Assembly (NCBI GenBank): GCA_035543115.1
Contig: DATKKF010000063.1
Span: 4,849 to 68,848 of the forward strand
DNA: 64,000 nt
Direction of reading: 5' to 3'
Origin: RPRB01 sp035543115
GTDB taxonomy: Bacteria > Myxococcota > Myxococcia > Myxococcales > Myxococcaceae
Part shown: positions 58,288-64,000 of the stretch, one piece after another
Position numbering within the stretch: position 1 is the stretch's first letter
Layout: each line of letters starts with the position of its first letter
Position numbers and translations under genes: made by a program
Notes under the pieces: generated by a model
Databases searched by the model: none
Told to the model about the DNA's origin: nothing
Seen by the model: the letters and a program-made list of their open reading frames with translations, nothing else

Positions 58288-59670
58288 GTGCTCGCGTTCC
58301 TCCGCTCCCACCCGCTGACGGTGGCCGTCCACCTGCTGGGCATCCTGCTGGCGTGGCGGGTGCTGGTCACTCGCCGGAGTCCGCAGAGCCTCATGGCCTG
58401 GTTCCTGGGTCTCCTGGTCCTTCCCTGGGCGGCGGTCCCGCTCTTCATGCTCTTCGGCGCGCGGAAGCTGCCGCGAAAGGTGCGGGGAAAGCACAGGCCG
58501 CTCTTACCGCCCGGTGGGCACGCGGTGCTTCCGGACGCGCATCCTGCGGCCGACGTGCCGCGGGTGCTCCGGACGGAGGGGGTTCCCGGGGTGCGCACCG
58601 GGAACGCCTTCGAGCTCCTGGGTACCGGCGAGCGGGCCTACGACGCTCTCCACGCGGAGATTGCCCGGGCCACGAGGAGCATCGACCTCACCATCTTCAT
58701 CCTCGGTGACGACGAGGTCGGCTGGAGCGTGGTGCACACGCTGGCCGAGCGCGCCCGGGCCGGGGTGCGGGTGCGATTGCTGATCGATGCGGTGGGCTCA
58801 CGGCTCATCCGGCGCCGCGCGGCGGAGGCGCTCCGGGGCGCGGGAGGTGAGCTCCGGGTCTTCATGCCGCTGCTCCACGCACCGCTGAAGGGACGCACCA
58901 ACCTCCGGAGCCACCGGAAGATCGCCGTCTTCGATGGGCGACGGGTCTTCATGGGCGGAATGAACGTGAAACTCGAGTACATGGGGCCCACGCCCCGCCC
59001 CGGGCGGTGGAAGGATCTGGCCTGCCTGCTGGAAGGGCCGGTGGCGAGCGACGCCGAGCAGCTGTTCGCCGCCGACTGGGCGTTCGCCGGTGGAGAGGAG
59101 ACGCCGCCCCCAACCGAGCTGCCGCCACTGGCGGGCCAGGCGGTGGTGCAGCTCGTGCCCAGCGGCCCGGAGATGAAGACCGACACCTTCTACGACGTGC
59201 TGCTCACTGCGCTCTACTCGGCACGGAGCCACGTGGCCTGCGTGACGCCGTACTACGTCCCGGACGACGTGGTGCAGCACGCCTTCGTGCTCTGCGCCCG
59301 GCGGGGGGTGCGGACCGAGCTGGTGATGCCGGCGCGGTCGAACCATGCGCTCGCCGACAACGCACGCCGTGGCCTGGTGGCCGAGCTGTCCGAGGCCGGC
59401 GCGGTGCTCCACTGGTACGACCGGATGGTGCACGGAAAGGCGATGGTGGTCGACGACACCGTGGCCTACCTCGGCTCGCCGAACCTCGACATGCGGAGCT
59501 TCTTCCTCAACTACGAGGACGCGCTGCTCCTGTACTCCCCGCCGGAGATCACTGCGGTGCGCGGGTGGATCACCGCCCTGCGCGATCAGTGCTCGACGAC
59601 GCAGGGCCCGCCGAGCCGGCGCTGGTGGCTCATCGAGGACTTCGCCCGGCTGATGGCCCCGGAGCTCTGA
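58288..59670 (+). CDS. cls: cardiolipin synthase (phospholipase D family)
   Basis: Joins two phosphatidylglycerols into cardiolipin. 460 residues with two N-terminal membrane helices (about 8-27 and 35-56) as in ClsA, then two PLD domains. Both HKD motifs are intact: His209-Lys211-Asp216 in SHRKIAVFDG and His382-Lys384-Asp389 in VHGKAMVVDD. Start is a GTG 33 bp after the dipeptidase gene. With UppP and the dipeptidase it adds to the envelope theme. Confidence 0.94.
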   Translation: MLAFLRSHPLTVAVHLLGILLAWRVLVTRRSPQSLMAWFLGLLVLPWAAVPLFMLFGARKLPRKVRGKHRPLLPPGGHAVLPDAHPAADVPRVLRTEGVPGVRTGNAFELLGTGERAYDALHAEIARATRSIDLTIFILGDDEVGWSVVHTLAERARAGVRVRLLIDAVGSRLIRRRAAEALRGAGGELRVFMPLLHAPLKGRTNLRSHRKIAVFDGRRVFMGGMNVKLEYMGPTPRPGRWKDLACLLEGPVASDAEQLFAADWAFAGGEETPPPTELPPLAGQAVVQLVPSGPEMKTDTFYDVLLTALYSARSHVACVTPYYVPDDVVQHAFVLCARRGVRTELVMPARSNHALADNARRGLVAELSEAGAVLHWYDRMVHGKAMVVDDTVAYLGSPNLDMRSFFLNYEDALLLYSPPEITAVRGWITALRDQCSTTQGPPSRRWWLIEDFARLMAPEL

Positions 59671-59780
59671 GCAGCGTCCCTCCCCCTCGCTGGACCGACG
59701 CGGCGAACCCGACACCTCGGGGCTGCGCAACGCCGGGCCCGGTGAGGGTCTCTGGCTCATTCAACTCGAGCTGAGATTTC

Positions 59781-61217
59781 ATGAACCTCCCCGACGTGTG
59801 CAGACCCGCAACGATCCCCTGGCTCGTCCCTTTGGCCCTGCTCCTCACCGCGGCGTGCGGCACCTCGTCCACACCTGGCCCGGGTATCGACCCGCCGTCG
59901 ATCCAGGACTTCCGTGCTGAGCCGACCACCGCCGCGGTCGGCGAGCGCGCGCAGCTGATCGCCGTCTTCAGCGGAACGAGTGCCGAGATCGAGGGCCTCG
60001 GACCGGTGCAGAGCGGGCAACCGGTGCAGACCGGGGTGCTGTCCGGGAGCACGGCGTTCAGCTTGAAGGTGCGGCGAGGCGGTCGGGAGGCCGTGTCGCA
60101 GCTGACGGTTGCCGTGCACTACCGTGACCGGTTCCGGGCGCTCGACCCCTCGCCGGTGGCGAGAACGGGGCACGTGGCGATGGTCCTCCCCGACGGGAGC
60201 GCGCTGCTGATGGGCGGCATTTCCTCCGAGGCGATCAACACGCCGGAGTCCGACACCACCCAGCGCTTCGACGTGGCCACCGAGGCCCTGAGCAACGGCC
60301 CGGAGCTCGCCCTCACCGCGAGCGCGTTCGACCGGGGCTTCACCGTGCCAGTCGCGTTGCAGGGTGGGGCGTTCCTTCTGGTCGGAGGCGGGGTCAACAG
60401 CGGCGTTGGCATCGGAACTCACCCCGGCGCTCTGACCCAGCGGTTCGACCCGGCGCTGCAGCAGTTCAAGCGCGTCGGCGATCTTCGAGTCTTGCGCTCC
60501 GGCGATGCGACGGCCACCCTGCTTGCCGATGGGCGCGTGCTGATGACCGGCGGGGGGTTTCCCGGAGCTCGCGCGAGCGAGACCTTCGACCCGGCCACCG
60601 GGACGTGGACCCGGGGCGAGGACATGGTGGTGGGCAGGCGCCTTCACACCGCGACCTTGCTCGTCGACGGCCGGGTGCTCATCGCCGGGGGAACCATCTG
60701 CTGCACCAGCACTGGTGAGGAGTACAGCGCCTCAGCCGAGCTGTACGACCCGAGCACCGGAAAGTTCGAGATCACCGACCACCTCACCCTCCGCCGGAGC
60801 CTTCATCGGGCGACCCTCCTTCGCGATGGCCGGGTGCTGATCAGTGGCGGCCTCGGCCGAGCGGATCCAGCGGACGGAGACAGCGCCCTGGCCGCCTCGG
60901 AGGTGTACGACCCCGTGACCGGCAAGTTCTCCGCCCTCGGCACGCTCCAGATCGCTCGCTTCGATCACTCCGCGACCCTGCTCACCGACGGGAGGGTGCT
61001 GGTGACGGGTGGCGCGCGGAGCGTCGACGAGTTCAACGTGCCCCTGGCCGAAGCCGAGCTCTTCGATCCGGCCACCGGTCAGTGGACTCCTGGGCCACGA
61101 CTGGACCCGGCCTGGCGCCACACCACCGCGACCCTGCTGGGGAACGGCAGGGTGCTGCTCTTCGGCGGCGAGGACGCCCAGGGCTTTCCCCGGCCGACGG
61201 TGGGCCTCTTCGAGTAA
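59781..61217 (+). CDS. kelch-repeat lipoprotein
   Basis: 478 residues, signal peptide with lipobox TAAC (LTAACGTSS). After an ~85-residue immunoglobulin-like N-terminal part, about six kelch/galactose-oxidase-type units follow, each with the pattern HTATLLxDGRVLxxGG and ...AELYDPxTGxW/F. This should form a beta-propeller on the outer surface. Such lipoproteins are frequent in myxobacteria; ligand and role are unknown. It has its own 110-bp leader. Confidence 0.9.
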   Translation: MNLPDVCRPATIPWLVPLALLLTAACGTSSTPGPGIDPPSIQDFRAEPTTAAVGERAQLIAVFSGTSAEIEGLGPVQSGQPVQTGVLSGSTAFSLKVRRGGREAVSQLTVAVHYRDRFRALDPSPVARTGHVAMVLPDGSALLMGGISSEAINTPESDTTQRFDVATEALSNGPELALTASAFDRGFTVPVALQGGAFLLVGGGVNSGVGIGTHPGALTQRFDPALQQFKRVGDLRVLRSGDATATLLADGRVLMTGGGFPGARASETFDPATGTWTRGEDMVVGRRLHTATLLVDGRVLIAGGTICCTSTGEEYSASAELYDPSTGKFEITDHLTLRRSLHRATLLRDGRVLISGGLGRADPADGDSALAASEVYDPVTGKFSALGTLQIARFDHSATLLTDGRVLVTGGARSVDEFNVPLAEAELFDPATGQWTPGPRLDPAWRHTTATLLGNGRVLLFGGEDAQGFPRPTVGLFE

Positions 61218-61262
61218 CGGCCGGGATGTTGAAGACACTCCGTTGGCCGGGCTGCAACCTGC

Positions 61263-62351
61263 TCAGGCCCGGTCGGACCCCGCGGCGTCCCTCTCCGCGG
61301 CAAGGAGAACCCGCTTCCGTTCCGGGCCCCAGCGGTAGCCCGAGAGGCTGCCGTCGGAGTGCACGACGCGGTGGCAGGGCACCGCGAGCGCCACCGGGTT
61401 CGTGGCGCAGGCGCGTGCCACGGCGCGGACCGCCTTCGGATGGCCGACGGACCGCGCCACCTCGGCGTAGCTGGCGGTGCTCCCGCTGGGGATGGTGCGG
61501 AGCGCCTGCCACACCTGACGCTGGAAGCCGGTCGCCTCGACGTCGAGGGGCAGCCGCTCGGCCCCGGAACGCTCGCCGAGCGCTGCCGCCGCGGCGCGGA
61601 GCCGTGCGTCCGACTCCGGCGAGGCCCGCTCCAGCTCGGCGGCCGGGAACTCGGAGCGGAGCAGCGTCTCCAGGGCCCGGGCGCTCTCGCCGAAGGCCAC
61701 CCGGCACAGCCCGCGGTCGGTCCGGGCGAGGAGCAGCCCCCCGAGCGGGGTGTCGAGCACCGTCCAGGTGATGCGCTGTCCTGCGCCGCCTTTCCCATAC
61801 TGGGCCGGGCTCATGCCCATCTGCTTGCGGGCCGCCGCGTACGCCCGTCCCGCCGAGCCATAGCCTGCCTCGAGCCATGCCTCGGTCACCGGCCGGCCTG
61901 CGCGCAGCCCGGCCTTCCAGCGCTCGAGCCGCGCGGCGGCGACGAACTCCTTGGGCGACACCCCGGTGTGCTTCTTGAACGTCTTCTGGAGGTGCGCCGG
62001 GCTGATGCCCGTCACCCGGGCGAGCGCGTCCAGTCCGGGAGGGGCCTCCAGGTCGGCGACCAGGAGAGACTTCACCTTCTCCACCAGCAGCTCGGCGGGG
62101 CGCTGCGCGAGCTCCGGCCGGCAGCGCTTGCAGGCGCGATAGCCCTGGCGCTCGGCGGTGGCCGCGTCGGGGAGGAAGCGCACGTTCTTTCGGAGCGGCC
62201 GGCGGGCCGGGCAAGTGGGGCGGCAATAGATGCAGGTGGTCTCGACCGCGACGACGAACGCGCCGTCCGCGCCGGGGTCGCGCCGGATGAAGGCCTCCCA
62301 GCGGCCGTCCTCGGGGTCGTCGTGAAGCATGTCCAGAGAATGCAGGTCCAT
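61263..62351 (-). CDS. ada: bifunctional transcriptional regulator / O6-methylguanine-DNA methyltransferase Ada
   Basis: 362 residues from the ATG at 62351, preceded by GAGGA. It has the full E. coli-like layout: N-terminal zinc domain with Cys43, Cys47, Cys74 and Cys77 (YCRPTCPARRP, ACKRCRP), where Cys43 is the expected methyl-phosphotriester acceptor; AraC-type DNA-binding domain (about 85-185); and C-terminal methyltransferase with acceptor Cys326 in VPCHRVV. It both repairs and senses DNA alkylation. The upstream gap has GTCAA half-sites. alkB or alkA are not adjacent; mpg is 32 kb away. Confidence 0.96.
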   Translation of the reverse strand: MDLHSLDMLHDDPEDGRWEAFIRRDPGADGAFVVAVETTCIYCRPTCPARRPLRKNVRFLPDAATAERQGYRACKRCRPELAQRPAELLVEKVKSLLVADLEAPPGLDALARVTGISPAHLQKTFKKHTGVSPKEFVAAARLERWKAGLRAGRPVTEAWLEAGYGSAGRAYAAARKQMGMSPAQYGKGGAGQRITWTVLDTPLGGLLLARTDRGLCRVAFGESARALETLLRSEFPAAELERASPESDARLRAAAAALGERSGAERLPLDVEATGFQRQVWQALRTIPSGSTASYAEVARSVGHPKAVRAVARACATNPVALAVPCHRVVHSDGSLSGYRWGPERKRVLLAAERDAAGSDRA

Positions 62352-62451
62352 TCGAGTCCTCGCACGTCGTTGATGGCCTGAGGAGTAGCTCCGGGCCGGC
62401 CTTGCCCGCGTGCCGGCTCCTGCGCTGGATGTGCGGTCGGAACGGAAGGGA

Positions 62452-62504
62452 GTTGACGCTGTCCACATCGGTCGTCAACCTTGCGTCAAGTAGGCACTGT
62501 CAAC
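62452..62504 (-). promoter_or_regulatory. cluster of GTCAA half-sites upstream of ada
   Basis: A perfect 7-bp inverted repeat, GTTGACG (62452-62458) and CGTCAAC (62473-62479), lies about 100 bp before the ada ATG. Two further direct half-sites follow, GTCAAG (62485-62490) and GTCAAC (62499-62504). On the ada strand these read TTGACG/TTGACA and so also resemble -35 boxes, but no good -10 is seen. Either an operator cluster or promoter elements. Confidence 0.4.
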
Positions 62505-62516
62505 ACTCGAGGAGGC

Positions 62517-62598
62517 GCATCGAGGGGCGGTAACGAGGTGTCTGGCACCGAGGGCCCGCACCGAGGGCCCGGGCACCGAGGGGCCGCATCGAGCGCGG
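62517..62598. repeat. 13-bp direct repeat array downstream of pfkA
   Basis: The unit GCACCGAGGGCCC occurs twice in exact tandem (62545-62557, 62558-62570), with near copies at 62517 (GCATCGAGGGGC), 62573 (GCACCGAGGGGCC) and 62586. The array sits between the pfkA stop and the ada control region. The GGGCCC cores are self-complementary and could fold in RNA. No gene is encoded here. Confidence 0.65.
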
Positions 62599-62603
62599 AG
62601 GGT

Positions 62604-63641
62604 TCAGCCGAAGAACACCCGCGCCACGTCGAAGTACTCGGCGGGCACCCGCTTCAGCGTCCGAGTGGCGTCGGCGAGGGCGACGCTGGTGACCTCGTTG
62701 CCGCGCAGAGCAGCCATCCGTCCGAACTCGCCACGGGCCACCATGTCACAGGCGTGCACCCCGAAGCGGGAGGCCAGCACGCGGTCGTGCGCCGTGGGTG
62801 AGCCCCCCCGCTGGATGTGGCCCAGCACCGAGACCCGCGTCTCGAAGCCGGTGCGGCGCTCGATCTCGGAGGCGACGAACTGGCCCACGCCCCCGAGGCG
62901 GACCCGGCCCGCCTCGTCGAGCGCCCCCGAGGTCACCACGTGCTCGGGTTCGTCGGGGCTGGCGCGGATCTTTGTCCCCTCGGCGACCACCACGATGCTG
63001 AAGCTCGTCCCCCCTGCGTAGCGGCGCTTCAGCTGATCGGCCACCGCCGCCAGGTCGGCCGGCTCCTCGGGAACGAGGATGACGTCGGCCCCGCCGGCGA
63101 TGCCTGCGTGGGTGGCGATCCAGCCCACGTGCCGGCCCATCACCTCCACCACGATGACCCGCTTGTGCGACTCGGCCGTGCTGTGCAGCCGGTCGATGGC
63201 CTCGGTGGCGATCGACACCGCGGTGTCGAAGCCGAAGGTGTAGTCCGTGCCGTTGAGGTCGTTGTCGATGGTCTTCGGGATGCCGACCACCTTGAGCCCG
63301 TGCTCGTGCAGCCGGGCCGCCGCGGACAGCGTCCCCTCGCCGCCGATGGCCACCACCGCGTGGATCCGGTGCTTGGCGGCGTTGGACATCACCTTCTCCA
63401 GGCCGCCCTCCAGGGTGAAGGGATTCACCCGGCTGGTGCCGAGGATGGTGCCGCCACGGTGGAGGATGCCCGCGGTGTTCTCGCGGGTCAGCGCGAAGAC
63501 CCGGTCCTCGATGAGACCCTTCCATCCGTCCCGCAGCCCCAGGACCTCGAACTGGTGGTTCTGGGCCCGGCGGACCACGGCCCGGATGACGGCATTGAGA
63601 CCGGGGCAGTCGCCTCCACCGGTCAGAACGGCGATTCGCAT
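62604..63641 (-). CDS. pfkA: ATP-dependent 6-phosphofructokinase, actinobacterial-type
   Basis: 345 residues. Core motifs: GGGDCPGLNAVIR at 8-20, GGTILGTSR, IGGEGTL (99-105), IPKTIDNDL (121-129) and EVMGRHVGWIA. Gly103 at the phosphoryl-donor position predicts ATP rather than pyrophosphate use, while Lys123 is the residue typical of pyrophosphate enzymes; that Gly/Lys mix is a mark of the Streptomyces/Amycolatopsis-type group. It catalyses fructose-6-phosphate phosphorylation in glycolysis. No clear ribosome site precedes the ATG. It ends 9 bp after the heme A synthase gene in transcription order. Confidence 0.93.
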   Translation of the reverse strand: MRIAVLTGGGDCPGLNAVIRAVVRRAQNHQFEVLGLRDGWKGLIEDRVFALTRENTAGILHRGGTILGTSRVNPFTLEGGLEKVMSNAAKHRIHAVVAIGGEGTLSAAARLHEHGLKVVGIPKTIDNDLNGTDYTFGFDTAVSIATEAIDRLHSTAESHKRVIVVEVMGRHVGWIATHAGIAGGADVILVPEEPADLAAVADQLKRRYAGGTSFSIVVVAEGTKIRASPDEPEHVVTSGALDEAGRVRLGGVGQFVASEIERRTGFETRVSVLGHIQRGGSPTAHDRVLASRFGVHACDMVARGEFGRMAALRGNEVTSVALADATRTLKRVPAEYFDVARVFFG

Positions 63642-63650
63642 GGAGGTAGC

Positions 63651-64000
63651 CTACCGCGCGGAGGCGGACCTCGGTTCCGCCAGCCCCGGCACTGCCAGCC
63701 GGGGCGCATCTGCTGCCAGGGCCGCCGCGGCGAGGAGCACCGCCGCCAGCCAGACCGCGTCCGCGAGGACCAGGTGCACGAGCTGCATCCAGATCGGTGC
63801 GAGCAGCGCGAGATTGACCATCCCCGCGGTCAGCTGCAGCAGCACCAGCGATGCGAGCGCGATGGCGGAACGGCGCACCCGAGGCCCGGGCCGGAGGAGA
63901 CTCGAGACCGCCGCCGTGCCCAGGAGCAGCGTCCCGACCGCGACCGCCAGCAGTGGATGGAGCACCCGGAGGCGGAGCAGCACGTGGGCGCCGCCGGCGA
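63651..64000 (-). CDS. ctaA: heme A synthase (COX15/CtaA family), C-terminal part
   Basis: Only the C-terminal ~116 residues are inside the window; the frame stays open to the right edge. Two to three membrane helices are visible, with VLHPLLAVAVG and the signature LQLTAGMVNLALLAPIWMQLVHLVLAD, in which the histidine is a heme ligand of CtaA. The enzyme oxidises heme O to heme A for aa3-type oxidase, in the inner membrane. The start lies beyond the window. Confidence 0.78.
   Translation of the reverse strand, partial: AGGAHVLLRLRVLHPLLAVAVGTLLLGTAAVSSLLRPGPRVRRSAIALASLVLLQLTAGMVNLALLAPIWMQLVHLVLADAVWLAAVLLAAAALAADAPRLAVPGLAEPRSASAR

Noticed and set aside
61245..61275. Imperfect inverted repeat between the kelch and ada gene ends
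   Set aside because: Seven pairs with a 14-nt loop and one arm inside the ada coding region; too weak to list as a terminator.

Overview
The window is about 70% G+C, almost completely coding, and has the typical make-up of a myxobacterium (Myxococcota, Cystobacterineae or Anaeromyxobacter-like). It carries several HDOD signalling proteins, a PAS-GGDEF diguanylate cyclase, a eukaryote-like Ser/Thr kinase, a giant TPR protein, lipoproteins with DGG/DAG-rich tracts, a kelch lipoprotein, TamA/TamB and a chemoreceptor fusion. I cannot name the genus from the sequence alone. I see no rRNA, tRNA, CRISPR, insertion sequence or phage gene.

Layout. 1-1531: two small membrane proteins and secF. 1757-7812: a signalling block of HDOD-PilZ-like, PAS3-GGDEF, REC-HDOD and HDOD proteins in convergent and divergent pairs, with a 682-bp gap that holds no supported gene. 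7870-11189 (minus): a lytic transglycosylase with two amino-acid-binding-type domains, a small outer-membrane barrel and a DUF4136 lipoprotein. 11394-17020 (plus): a tightly packed run uppP, CoA-type Nudix hydrolase, GDP-mannose pyrophosphorylase, phosphomannomutase, purE, purK, closed by a 24-bp perfect palindrome. 17154-19282: a small unknown gene, an AraC helix-turn-helix remnant, a Tat-exported dienelactone hydrolase and a TfoX-domain protein. 19261-21144 (minus): exbB-exbD-tonB. 21258-29513 (minus): malQ-tamA-tamB with overlapping or 1-bp junctions.

29576-34962 (plus): 3-methyladenine DNA glycosylase, an orphan LivJ-type lipoprotein, an ECF sigma/zinc anti-sigma/rlmN run and a glycosidase-fold protein that has lost both catalytic glutamates. 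34987-39253 (minus): astA and a chemoreceptor fused at its C-terminus to an oligopeptide-binding domain. 39388-44835 (plus): a flavin monooxygenase, PhzF, a glyoxalase-like protein, a GNAT acetyltransferase, argC and argB. 44844-46550 (minus): a Ser/Thr kinase, divergent from 46689-59670 (plus): a 3178-residue TPR protein, a lipoprotein, queC, a VanX-like dipeptidase and cardiolipin synthase. 59781-61217: a kelch lipoprotein. 61263-64000 (minus): ada, an ATP-type phosphofructokinase with an actinobacterial-style signature, and the C-terminal part of heme A synthase.

Much of the window serves the cell envelope: lipid-carrier recycling, nucleotide sugar supply, outer-membrane protein insertion, TonB energy transduction, peptidoglycan cleavage, cardiolipin synthesis and protein export. 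Gene starts often overlap the preceding stop (ATGA/GTGA), implying translational coupling. The best candidates for something undescribed are the chemoreceptor-solute-binding fusion (34987-38124), the giant TPR operon facing a Ser/Thr kinase, the catalytically dead glycosidase, and a 20-bp duplication that creates a 7-codon leader ORF in front of exbB.
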